From assembly GCA_024421085.1 (NCBI GenBank), contig JAHQYN010000023.1, positions 1-36,239 of the forward strand: a stretch of DNA of 36,239 nt, written 5' to 3'. The notes beneath the pieces are model-generated. The model searched no databases, was not told the DNA's origin, and worked only from the letters and a program-made list of their open reading frames with translations. The translations under genes were made by a program, and so were the position numbers. Of this stretch, positions 23,432 through 31,832 are shown piece after piece. The DNA is from Acidimicrobiia bacterium. Lineage in GTDB: Bacteria > Actinomycetota > Acidimicrobiia > Acidimicrobiales > Aldehydirespiratoraceae. How positions within the stretch are numbered: position 1 is the stretch's first letter; each line of letters opens with the position of its first letter.

Positions 23432-24673
23432 TTATAGCACTCGCCACCAGGGGGCGGCGAGCACATCGGGTGTGATCCATTCGGTGGTGTCGCCTCCGTG
23501 AAGTAGCAGGCCGCATCTGGCCTTCGCGCCGTACTCGGCCCGAAACGAGCGAACCGGTGCCGTGTCGCGCAGACGGGGACGCAGCGATGACTTGACTTCA
23601 ATCGGCAGCAGCCTGTCTGCGGCTTCCACCACAAAATCAACCTCGGTGCCTGCGGTCGTGCGCCAGTGCAGGATCTCTGCTTGCTCCAGTCGGGTGTCCC
23701 GCCAGGCCAGCAAGTCATGAAGAACCAGATTCTCCAGGTGTGCTCCAGTGGGCTCGTCCTGTTGAGCGAGATGCAGCGCCATGGCGGTGTCGGCCCAGTA
23801 CAGCTTGGGTGCCTTGATGAGCCTCTTGGTGCGGTTGAGCGAGTATGCTGGGACCCGCACCAGCAACTGTGAGACCTCCAACAGATTCAGGTAGCGATGC
23901 ATTGTCGGTTGGGAGAGGGCCAACTCTCGGTCCAGGGTGGTCTGGTTGACGGTCTGGCCCAGCCGCAAACAGGCGGCCCGCATCAGGTGCCGGAAGTCCG
24001 GCAGCGCAGCTATCGACGACAGGTCTTGCAAGTCGCGTTCCAGATAGGTTCGCTCATAGCCGTCGAACCAGATCGACCGCTGCTCGGCGGTCTCCAACTG
24101 CAGCGCAGTCGGCGGCATACCGCCGCGCCGCACCAGAGCACGCCAATCCTCCGGCTCTCAACTTTGGGCGGCGAGCAGGTGGGGCCACTGCTCGTCTCGC
24201 GTGTCCAGCAGTTGTTCCCAGATCCCGCCGACCCCGAGCCGCAACTGCTCTCGCCGGGTCATCGGCCACAGCGACAGATAGCTTGCCCGACCAACCAGAG
24301 ACTCCGACACACGATGCATCAACAACAGGTTGGCCGAACCCGTCAGCAGGAAATGGCCCGAACGGCGCCTGCGGTCAATGGCGCGTTTGACCGCTACCAG
24401 CAGCGACGGCACACGTTGCACGTCGTCGAGGATCACTGGCTCGTCGCCTCCGAGCAGCGCCTCGGGATCCCGGCGTGCCAAGTCCAGAACATCGATGTCA
24501 CCGAGTGAGAAGTAGCGCCTCGGCCCAGGAATCAGATCCCGAACGAGCGTGCTCTTACCCGTCTGGCGTGCTCCGGTCACCACCACTGCGGGCATCACCT
24601 CGAGCCGCCGTTGCAGCGTTGCTGCCGCCAGCCTCGGCAGGACAGTTTCATTCACAGCATGAATGATATCCAT
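23432..24673 (-). pseudogene. AAA ATPase with DUF4143 domain, split by an in-frame TGA
   Basis: The N-terminal part (from ATG 24673) has Walker A VVTGARQTGKSTLVRDL, Walker B EPVILDDVQRVP and sensor HFLLTGSANLLL. It ends ...LLAAQS at TGA 24158-24160. The frame continues EPEDWRALVRRGGMPP into a C-terminal half with SIWFDGYERTYLERDLQDLSSIA and the DUF4143/endonuclease-like IEVKSS (TEVDFVVEAADRLLPIEVKSS). Together they make a normal ~413-codon member of this ATPase family, whose biological role is unclear and often toxin-antitoxin-like or defence-associated. The interruption is one codon with no frame change. The C-terminal half could still be made from an internal start. Confidence 0.85.
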
Positions 24674-24741
24674 ACACACCCTGAATAGATGCTCACGATG
24701 TGCCGTCCCGTTTCTTATCTGGCGATGTTGCAGAGACGATT

Positions 24742-24802
24742 CTCCAAATCCCTGAGATCGACTGCTCCAAATCCCTGAGAAAACACCCTCCAAATCTTCA
24801 GA
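24742..24802. repeat. Three direct repeats at exact 23-bp spacing
   Basis: CTCCAAATCCCTGAGA occurs at 24742 and 24765, and a diverged copy CTCCAAATCTTCAGA at 24788. Each start is 23 bases from the last. They occupy the space between two divergently oriented AAA/DUF4143 genes and end 39 bases before the plus-strand ATG. The layout looks like a cooperative protein-binding array. Confidence 0.85.
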
Positions 24803-24841
24803 ACGGACTCACTCAGTTTCGATCCAGGTTATCGTGACGGT

Positions 24842-25469
24842 ATGACGCAGTTCGTTGAAAGGCGGATCGCCGCACATGTTCTGGACCGCCTGGGAGACGA
24901 GCCGGTGGTCGCGCTGCAAGGGCCGCGTATCGTGGGCAAGTCGACGCTGCTCGCTGAGGTTGCTCGTCGCCACGGTGTCGAGGTGATCGATCTCGACCAA
25001 CCATCGATTCGCAATGCCGACTCTTCGTTCACGTGCCGTCGCGTCGCCGAAGATTCATGTGCTCGACAGCGGCGTGGCAGCGAGGCTCATGGGCGTCACA
25101 CCGCAACGCCTGGCGCGTCGTGACCCCGCGGCGCTGGCCGAGTTCGGTCACCTGTTCGAGACGTTCGTGGTGGGTGAGCTGTTCAAGGCGGTGTCGTGGG
25201 CAGACGACGTTGCGTCGATCGGTCATTGGCGCACCCATGACGGCCTCGAGACAGACTTTGTCATCGAGCGCGTCGACGGGACGGTCGCGGCGGTCGAGGT
25301 GAAGGCAGCATCGCGGGTCGAGGTTCGCGATGCCCGCGGCCTGCGTGCTCTGCGCGAGACGCTCGGTGACGCGTTCCTCGCCGGAATTGTTATCAGCACC
25401 GGAGAGGTGTCATACCGTCTTGAGGACCGGATCTGGGTGGTCCCGGCAGATCGTTTATGGACCACATGA
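24842..25469 (+). pseudogene. AAA/DUF4143 ATPase remnant with internal deletion and frameshift
   Basis: The 5' frame encodes the N-terminus of the family (MTQFVERRIAAHVLDRL, VVALQGPRIVGKSTLLAEVARRHGVEVIDLD; Walker A with Ile-Val in place of Ser-Val/Gln-Thr). Near 25025-25045 homology jumps to another frame that encodes the C-terminal DUF4143 part (SPKIHVLDSGVAARLMGV, FGHLFETFVVGELFKAV, ETDFVIERVDGTVAAVEVKA). About half of a normal ~400-aa protein, including Walker B, is missing. This indicates a deletion that fused the two ends out of frame. Confidence 0.82.
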
Positions 25470-25495
25470 CCCGCGTTGACAGGAGGCGTGGTGCC

Positions 25496-27001
25496 GTGAG
25501 GCGTCGGGGATTGATCGTTGTTCTGGCGGTGGCCCTGTGTGGCGGTGCGTGCAGTGGAACCGGCAATGTTCTGGTTGCCGAGCCCACGGTCACCACGACA
25601 ACGACCGGCGCGACGGCCACAACCACGGCAACGACGGGCGCGACCACATCCACATCCACGACGTCCACGACATCCACGACATCCACGACGACGACAACGG
25701 TCGTGCCGCGTGAGGTCACTGCGGTAAACGGCTTGGGCGACAGTTTCTACCCGTACTTGGGGAACGGGGGCTACGACGTGGCGCACTACGAGATCGACCT
25801 CAACATCGACCCAGGTGCCAACACGATCCAGGCGCTCACCACGATCACCGCCCAGGCCACAAAGGAACTCTCGGAGTTCAACTTAGACCTGTCGGGCCTC
25901 ACAATCGGCGGGGTCACTGTCGATGGGTCGAAAGCCGAGCACTCCCGCTACGACACCGAGTTGGTCGTCGTTCCCGCCGATCCGCTCGCGGCAGGGGCAG
26001 AGTTCGTCGCCGAGGTGAGCTACTCGGGATCACCCGAACCGATCTCCGACCCGGGTGTGCCGTTCTTCAAATTGGGCTGGCACAACAACGACGGAGTGAT
26101 CTTCACCGCCAGCGAGCCGTCGGGGTCGATGAGCTGGTTCCCGTCCAACAATCACCCAACCGACAAGGCCACATTCGAGATTCGCCTGACAGTGCCCGAA
26201 CCGCTGACCGCGGCCTCCAACGGCATCCTCGTCGAGGAGACCAGCGTCGACGGCTACACAACCACGACCTGGCGGATGGACGACCTGATGGCCACCTATC
26301 TGGCAGCCGTCTACGTCGGTGACTTTGAACGAATCGAGACCGACCAGCCCGACGGCCCGCTGATTCGCGACTATGTCCCCCGAGCCGACTCAGACGAGAT
26401 CGTCGAAGCGCTGCGGATAACCCCGCAGGTGATCCGCTACTACGAAGACCTGCTCGGCCCCTACCCGTACGAGGTCTACGGCTCGATCGTGATGCCGTTC
26501 GGTCTCGGCTTCGCGCTCGAGAACCAGACCCTGTCGGTGCATGGCCGCGACACGATCAACCCGCTCACGGTCGCCCATGAGATCGTCCACCAATGGATCG
26601 GCAATTCGTCGACCCTGCAAGACTGGCGGGAAACCTGGCTGCACGAGGGCTTCGCCACGTATCTGTCTGCCATGTACATGGCCGAGCATCACGGATGGAA
26701 CCTCGACCAACGGGCGGCCGAATGGCACAGGCAACTGGCCGACGCGGTGCCCCCGCTGGAGATCGAGATCACTGAGATGTTCGGCGCCTCGGTGTATTTC
26801 ATAGGTGCCGTGGCCCTTCACGAACTGCGAAGGTCCGTCGGCGACAGCGTGTTCGCAGAGATTCTGCGCACCCACTACCAACGCAGCGCCAACGCTAACA
26901 CCACCACCGCTGCGTTCCTCGGCGTCGTGACCGAACTGGCGGGCCGCGAGGCCGCGGGGCTGGTCGAGTCATGGCTGCACGAAGTCCCGTCGCTGGCATG
27001 A
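25496..27001 (+). CDS. M1-family (aminopeptidase N-like) zinc metallopeptidase lipoprotein
   Basis: The product has 501 aa from GTG 25496. This start is chosen because AGGAGG ends nine bases upstream and yields a clean lipoprotein signal (MRRRGLIVVLAVALCGGAC). After the lipid Cys comes a Thr-rich low-complexity linker encoded by ACG/ACC runs, then the M1 beta domain (YDVAHYEIDLNID...). The catalytic domain has HEIVH (361-365) with the third ligand Glu in WLHEGFATY at 384, the exact HExxH-18-E spacing. The exopeptidase GxMEN motif appears as GFALEN. The C-terminal helical domain of full aminopeptidase N is absent, so it is a short M1 form. It should trim peptides on the outer face of the membrane. 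Confidence 0.88.
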   Translation: MRRRGLIVVLAVALCGGACSGTGNVLVAEPTVTTTTTGATATTTATTGATTSTSTTSTTSTTSTTTTTVVPREVTAVNGLGDSFYPYLGNGGYDVAHYEIDLNIDPGANTIQALTTITAQATKELSEFNLDLSGLTIGGVTVDGSKAEHSRYDTELVVVPADPLAAGAEFVAEVSYSGSPEPISDPGVPFFKLGWHNNDGVIFTASEPSGSMSWFPSNNHPTDKATFEIRLTVPEPLTAASNGILVEETSVDGYTTTTWRMDDLMATYLAAVYVGDFERIETDQPDGPLIRDYVPRADSDEIVEALRITPQVIRYYEDLLGPYPYEVYGSIVMPFGLGFALENQTLSVHGRDTINPLTVAHEIVHQWIGNSSTLQDWRETWLHEGFATYLSAMYMAEHHGWNLDQRAAEWHRQLADAVPPLEIEITEMFGASVYFIGAVALHELRRSVGDSVFAEILRTHYQRSANANTTTAAFLGVVTELAGREAAGLVESWLHEVPSLA

Positions 27002-27023
27002 GCGAATGTGACATTGTGTAGTT

Positions 27024-27719
27024 GTGACAGAATCCACGGACGGCGAAGCGATTCCCGGGCCGAACGAACCTAAGAGAGCGAATCCGCGACGAGTCGACTC
27101 GACCGGCGAACTGCTGCTGCCGCTGCTCGCCACAGACACCGGACCCGCCCGCGAATGGGCCGACGCGGCACAGACCGACCGAGTGGCACCCCCACACGAA
27201 CTGGCCGAGGGTGACGCCCACCTCAAGGTCACCCGAACCTTCTGCTTCGCGGACCTCAGCGGATTCACCGCATTCACACGCAACAACGGCCCGCACGCCG
27301 CTGTCGGCCAACTCGGGCAGTTCCGGCGGATCGCCCGCAACGTCGCAGCCAAGCGCGGTGTACGAGTAGCCAAATGGCTCGGTGACGGGGTCATGCTCGT
27401 GGGTACCGAGGTGCCACCCACGATCGCCTTGGGCGCGCACCTAGTCCATGCCTTCTCCGACAGCGAGATCCAGGTCCGCGTCGGAATCGCCACCGGCATC
27501 GCCCTGCTATTCGAGGGAGACGACTACATCGGCGAGCCGGTCAATCTTGCTGCCAAACTCTGTGCCGCAGCACACCCCGACGAGATCCTGGCAGTCGCTG
27601 AACCCGCCGATCTGCCGGAGTGGGTCATCAGCGAGGACAACGTGACCATCCGCATCAAGGGCGTGGGAGCGATCGGAGGCGTGCGCCGACTCAGAGTCAA
27701 CCTCCCTGAGCGACCATGA
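27024..27719 (+). CDS. Class III adenylate/guanylate cyclase domain protein
   Basis: The 231-aa protein has an N-terminal ~65-residue unstructured region and one cyclase homology domain (~70-228). Metal-binding Asp residues are visible in CFADLSGFTAFT (D77) and KWLGDGVMLVG (D121), and K117 occupies the position that favours ATP over GTP. The transition-state Arg of the usual NxxxR is Lys here (N174...K178 in VNLAAKL). No membrane segment or signal sequence is seen, so it is cytosolic and would act as a homodimer. It starts with GTG, 22 bases after the peptidase gene. Confidence 0.85.
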   Translation: MTESTDGEAIPGPNEPKRANPRRVDSTGELLLPLLATDTGPAREWADAAQTDRVAPPHELAEGDAHLKVTRTFCFADLSGFTAFTRNNGPHAAVGQLGQFRRIARNVAAKRGVRVAKWLGDGVMLVGTEVPPTIALGAHLVHAFSDSEIQVRVGIATGIALLFEGDDYIGEPVNLAAKLCAAAHPDEILAVAEPADLPEWVISEDNVTIRIKGVGAIGGVRRLRVNLPERP

Positions 27720-27738
27720 ACCGAACCGGCACCGGGCC

Positions 27739-29247
27739 GTGAAGAAGACACGGACACTGTCGATCCTCGCCGGTGTGCTCATCGCCGCCGGGCTCCCTCC
27801 CTGGGGTTGGTGGCCGCTCACAATCGCCGGGTTGGCGCTGTGGTTCTCGCTGCTCGACCGGTTGACCCCCCACGGCCGATTCGGGCGCTCGCTGCTCGTC
27901 GGTGCAGCCTGGTTCTTCCCGAGCACCGTGTGGATGGCAGACTTGACGCCCATCGGCTGGCCGTTGGCAGCGGCCGCGTTCAGCGTCATGACCGCCCTGG
28001 TCGGGTGGATCACACCGAGCGACCGCGGTTAACGCGCCGCCGTCGCGTTGCCCGAGCTGATCCGCTGGAACTGGCCGTTCGGCGGAGTCCCCATCTCAAC
28101 GCTCGCCATGGCAGGCGTCGCAACTCCGCTCGCCGCCTCGGTCAGGCTGTTCGGATCGCCGATCCTGGTGGTGTTGATGGCTCTCGCCGGGGTGATCCTC
28201 GCAGACCTGGTGAGCCGCCGCAGGGCCGGCCTCGGAGCCGTGGCCATGCTCGTCGCGATGCCCCTGGCGGGACTGCTGCCCCTCGTCGCCACAGACGAGG
28301 GTGACAGCATCCGGGTTGCGGTCGTGCAGGGCGGCGGACCGCAGAACACTCGGGCTGACCTGTGCGAGAACCGACAGGTGTTCGAACGGCACATGGCCGC
28401 CAGCCGGCTCATCGACGAACCCGTGGATCTCGTGCTGTGGCCCGAGGACGTCGTGCATCCCGTCGTCGACGCCACGACCTCAGAGCCCTGTCCCGAGCCG
28501 CTGCTGCGGCGCAGCGAAGCGGTGACCCGGGTCTCACAGTTGGCCGACGACCTCGACGCCGTGCTGGTCACGGGCTGGTTCGAGACGAGCGCCGACCGCA
28601 CCGCCAACCTGAACTACTCGATCGTCTCCGATTCGAACGGAACAACCCGGGACCGCTACGACAAGGTCCAGTTGGTGCCCTTCGGTGAGTTCGTACCGCT
28701 CCGCGGCTTCATTGAGCGGTTCAGCAGCGAGCTTCCCGGCCGCGACGCCAGAGCCGGAACGGATCCGGCGGTCGTCGACAGCGAACTCGGGCCCCTCGGT
28801 GTCGCCATCTCCTGGGAGGTCTTCTTCGACCACCGTGCCCGCGACGCGATCGGCAACGGCGGTGCCGTCCTGCTCAACCCCACCAACGGTTCGAGCTATT
28901 GGCTCACGATCGTGCAGAGCCAGCAGATCGCCTCGAGCCGACTTCGTGCGCTCGAGACGGACCGGTGGGTTCTGCAGGCAGCACCGACCGGCTTCTCCGC
29001 CATCGTCGACCCGTCCGGTGAGGTGGTCGCCCGCAGCGGAGTCAGCGAACAGAAGGTCCTGATCGAGACGATCGAACTGCGCGGGGGCCGCACCCCCGCA
29101 GTGGTGCTCGGATCGTGGCCGGTGCTCGTTGGTTCGGCGGCGATTCTGCTGTTCGCCCACCTCGACTCGCTGCGCCAGACGGTCGCCCGCCGTTCGCGGG
29201 CCCGCCAACAAGCCCACCAACGCGCCCACCGACGCGCCCGCCAGTGA
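27739..29247 (+). pseudogene. lnt: Apolipoprotein N-acyltransferase-like gene (lnt) with in-frame TAA and missing catalytic Cys
   Basis: The first 97 codons encode membrane helices (LAGVLIAAGLPPWGWWPLTIAGLALW...) up to TAA at 28030-28032. The same frame continues RAAVALPELIRWNWPFGGVP, more helices, and a nitrilase-type domain (IRVAVVQGG, LVLWPED with catalytic Glu, RYDKVQLVPFGEFVP with catalytic Lys). The third triad residue, Cys in ICYE of Lnt, is Ser here (AISWEVFF). The C-terminus ends in a basic repetitive tail (RARQQAHQRAHRRARQ). A TTG at 28048 could restart translation of a 399-aa C-terminal piece. Lnt adds the third acyl chain to lipoproteins, and several lipoproteins are encoded nearby. 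The stop could be a real mutation or an error. Confidence 0.8.
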
Positions 29248-29327
29248 AAGCAGCCTTGGCATCGAACTCCTCGAGCGCTCTCGCGCCGCAGACAAGCCCG
29301 CCGACGCAACCGCCAGCAACAAAGCTC

Positions 29328-29436
29328 CCAGAACACCCGAAACGGACGATCCTACGAGACACCGAGAGGAACCGCCGAAGCAGGCCAGCGTCCTTCCACC
29401 CAGAACACCCGAAACGGACAATCCTACGAGACACCG
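29328..29436. repeat. Pair of 37-bp direct repeats
   Basis: CCAGAACACCCGAAACGGAC followed by (G/A)ATCCTACGAGACACCG occurs at 29328-29364 and 29400-29436, with one difference and a 72-base period. 72 is a multiple of three, so a frame crossing it would encode a 24-residue repeat (minus strand VSRRIVRFGCSG twice), but no gene start supports it. Confidence 0.85.
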
Positions 29437-29560
29437 CACCGGGGCCAGCCACGCAACCGCCAGTGACAGGGCGCTCCGAGGCCCCTACGGGTGTGCCGTC
29501 GGGGCCGCCGAATCGTGCGGCCGGTCACGCGGGGTAGGGAAAAGGCGAATACTTGGGCAT

Positions 29561-29577
29561 TATTCGGGGTCCGAATA
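29561..29577. promoter_or_regulatory. Inverted repeat upstream of the glycosyltransferase gene
   Basis: TATTCGG and CCGAATA form a perfect 7-bp inverted repeat around GGT. Another half-site, GAATA, lies at 29547. It sits 25 bases before the ATG at 29602 and is a candidate operator or leader hairpin. Confidence 0.4.
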
Positions 29578-29601
29578 TCGTCCGCGGAAGTGTTTTGACC
29601 C

Positions 29602-30963
29602 ATGCCTACGGCGCAGAATCCGAGTGGCCGCGCCCTTCGCATCGCACTGTTGACCTATCGCGGAAAGCCCCATGTGGGAGGACAGGGCGTCTATGTCCGC
29701 CACCTGAGCAAAGCCCTCGTTGACCTCGGACACCACGTCGAGGTGCTCGGCGGCCCCCCCTATCCCGTCCTCGACGGACGCGTCCCGCTCATCGAGTTGC
29801 CCAGCCTCGACATCTGGAGCGACCCGCACCCCATGCGCAAGCCGCGGGTCTGGGAGTGGAAGGACTGGACCGACCTCGCCGAGCACGTCTCCTTCGGCAC
29901 CGGCAACTTCTCTGAACCCATGGCTTTCAGCCTGCGGGCATGGCGCCATCTCCGGCACCGCCGCGACGAGTTCGACCTCATCCACGACAACCAGACACTG
30001 GGCTGGGGCCTGCTCAAGCTGCAGCAGGAGGGCTGGCCGATCCTCGAGACGATCCACCACCCGATCACCGTCGACCGCAAGCTCGAGCTTGAGCACGCCC
30101 GCAGCGCCTGGGAGAGGCTCGGAAAGCGGCGCTGGTACTCGTTCACCAAGATGCAGCGCAGAGTCGCCCGACGCATGCCCCGGCTGATGACCGTGTCGGA
30201 GTCGTCGAAGAGCGACATCAGCGCCGACTACGGCATCGACCCGGAGCGACTGCACGTAGTGCCCGTCGGAGTCGACCCGGACCTGTTCTTACCCGTGAGC
30301 GGGGTCCAGCGCCGTGAAGGCCACCTGGTCACCACAGCATCAGCCGACGTGGCCATGAAGGGGCTCCGCTTCCTCCTTGAGGCGGTCGCCAAGCTGCGCA
30401 CCGAACGGCACATCGAACTGACCATCATCGGCAAGCGCCGGCCCGACAGCCACGCCAGCACGGTTATGACCCAACTCGGGCTCGACGACTGCGTCGAGTT
30501 CGTGTCTGGCGTGGCCGACTCCCGCATCGTCGAGCTCTACAGCGAAGCCGAACTGGCCATCGTGCCCTCGCTGTATGAAGGCTTCTCCCTGCCGGCCATC
30601 GAGGCGATGTCGTGCGGAGTTCCACTCGTGGCCACGACCGGCGGCGCGCTTCCCGAGGTCGCCGGAACCCACAACGAGACCTGTTTCCTCACCGAGCCGG
30701 GCAACAGCGAAGCCCTGGCCTCGACCATCCGCGAAGCCCTAGAGAACCCGGGACTGCGAGCCACCGTCGGTGCCCAGGGGCGGCAGAGGGTCATCGATCA
30801 ATGGTCTTGGCACCACACTGCACAACGCACCGTTGACCAGTACCGCGCCGTGCTCGAAGACCAGGCGCAGGGACGGGGAGCGCAGGGACGGGGAGCGCAG
30901 GGACGGGGAGCGCAGGGCCTCGGAGCGCGGGGACGGGGAGCGCGGGGACGGGGCACAGCCTGA
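29602..30963 (+). CDS. GT4-family glycosyltransferase with repetitive C-terminal tail
   Basis: The 453-aa protein has two Rossmann halves. The N-terminal half begins IALLTYRGKPHVGGQGVYVRHLSKAL, the acceptor-side GGQGVYVR loop usual in GT4. The C-terminal half has VPVGVDPDLFLP, MKGLRFLLEAV and PSLYEGFSLPAIEAMSCGVPLV, whose EGFSLPAIEA carries the E-x7-E nucleotide-sugar site. It would transfer a sugar to a lipid or glycan on the cytoplasmic side. Residues ~422-451 are six five-residue units (AQGRG/ARGRG) encoded by 15-base repeats, outside the normal fold. Its TGA shares one base with the methyltransferase ATG. It is the first gene of a four-to-five-gene envelope cluster. Confidence 0.9.
   Translation: MPTAQNPSGRALRIALLTYRGKPHVGGQGVYVRHLSKALVDLGHHVEVLGGPPYPVLDGRVPLIELPSLDIWSDPHPMRKPRVWEWKDWTDLAEHVSFGTGNFSEPMAFSLRAWRHLRHRRDEFDLIHDNQTLGWGLLKLQQEGWPILETIHHPITVDRKLELEHARSAWERLGKRRWYSFTKMQRRVARRMPRLMTVSESSKSDISADYGIDPERLHVVPVGVDPDLFLPVSGVQRREGHLVTTASADVAMKGLRFLLEAVAKLRTERHIELTIIGKRRPDSHASTVMTQLGLDDCVEFVSGVADSRIVELYSEAELAIVPSLYEGFSLPAIEAMSCGVPLVATTGGALPEVAGTHNETCFLTEPGNSEALASTIREALENPGLRATVGAQGRQRVIDQWSWHHTAQRTVDQYRAVLEDQAQGRGAQGRGAQGRGAQGLGARGRGARGRGTA
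30865..30954 (+). repeat. Six tandem 15-bp repeats at the 3' end of the glycosyltransferase gene
   Basis: Units of GCGCAGGGACGGGGA repeat six times in frame. The fourth unit has GGCCTC in place of GGACGG, and the last two have CGG for CAG. They end nine bases before the end of the gene, including the stop codon. They encode a basic Gly/Arg tail. Confidence 0.93.
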
Positions 30964-31832
30964 TGCTGACCGTCGACTACGACCGACTCGAGGTGCGCGC
31001 GGGCGACCGGCTGCTCGACCTCGGCTGCGGTTTCGGGCGCCACACCTATGAGGCGCTGGTTCGAGGGGCTGACGTCGTCAGTTGCGACATGGCACTCGCA
31101 GAGCTCGAGTCCATTCGCAACACCGCACCCCTGCTCAGCGACGACGGCCTATTCGACGCCCGGCTCAGCCACACGGTGGTGCAGGGCGACGGCACCACCC
31201 TGCCGTTCGACGATCACAGCTTCGACAGGGTCATCGCCTCCGAAGTGCTTGAGCATGTGGTTGACGACGGCGCCGCCTTCGTGGAGCTCTGCCGAGTGCT
31301 CAGACCCGGCGGGACTCTGGCGGTCACCGTCCCGGCCTGGCTGCCCGAGAAGATCTGCTGGAAGATCAGCTCCGACTACCACGCCCCCGCAGCAGCAGGC
31401 GGTCATGTCCGCATCTACACGGAGAAGGAGGTGCGCCAGAAACTGCGGGCCGCGGGGTTCTCGCCCACGGTCTCGCACCGTGCGCACGCCCTGCACTCGC
31501 CGTACTGGTGGCTTCGCTGCGCGGTCGGCGTCAACAACGAGATCGACGACAACTTCTCGGTGCGGACCTACCACAAGCTGCTCGAATGGGACATCGTCAA
31601 GGCACCGTGGTTGACTCGTGCAACTGAGAAGATCCTCAACCCGGTGCTCGGCAAGAGCCTCGTCGTCTACGCCGTGGCGCCGGTCACCGCCAGCGTGCCC
31701 GTCGCCGCGGCGAGGCCGACGGCCACAGCACCCCCAGAACCCCCAACACCCCCAGAACCCCCAGTACAACACTCGACCCTCAACAAAGACATGGACAGAG
31801 CCACAAACAGAGAGAGCGCTCGTGCTACCTGA
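30963..31832 (+). CDS. Class I SAM-dependent methyltransferase
   Basis: The 289-aa protein has the Methyltransf_11-type core. LLDLGCGFGRHTYEAL (SAM-binding motif I, ~18-33) is followed by VVSCDMALAEL, VVQGDGTTLPFDDHSFDRVIASEVLEHV (motifs II/III) and LRPGGTLAVTVP. Residues after ~240 form an Ala/Pro-rich tail with a duplicated PPEPPT/V unit. It starts at the base shared with the glycosyltransferase stop (TGATG), and its end overlaps the next gene by 11 bases, so the three genes are translationally coupled. It probably methylates the sugar or lipid made by its neighbours; the substrate is inferred only from context. Confidence 0.85.
   Translation: MLTVDYDRLEVRAGDRLLDLGCGFGRHTYEALVRGADVVSCDMALAELESIRNTAPLLSDDGLFDARLSHTVVQGDGTTLPFDDHSFDRVIASEVLEHVVDDGAAFVELCRVLRPGGTLAVTVPAWLPEKICWKISSDYHAPAAAGGHVRIYTEKEVRQKLRAAGFSPTVSHRAHALHSPYWWLRCAVGVNNEIDDNFSVRTYHKLLEWDIVKAPWLTRATEKILNPVLGKSLVVYAVAPVTASVPVAAARPTATAPPEPPTPPEPPVQHSTLNKDMDRATNRESARAT
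31729..31764 (+). repeat. Two tandem 18-bp repeats in the methyltransferase tail
   Basis: CACCCCCAGAACCCCCAA and CACCCCCAGAACCCCCAG follow each other directly and encode the Pro-rich PPEPPTPPEPPV tail. Confidence 0.85.

Larger units (their letters stand above)
29248..29601. other. Intergenic region with repeats and a hairpin, no gene supported
   Basis: Several frames cross this region but repeat-derived peptides dominate them and none resembles a known domain. It contains the 37-bp direct repeats described separately and a palindrome just upstream of the glycosyltransferase start. It may be decayed DNA after lnt. Confidence 0.5.

Noticed and set aside
28048-29247. 399-aa ORF taken as a complete separate gene
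   Set aside because: It is in the same frame as the upstream 97-codon part and continues the same membrane protein, so both are treated as one interrupted lnt-like gene. A restart at TTG 28048 remains possible.
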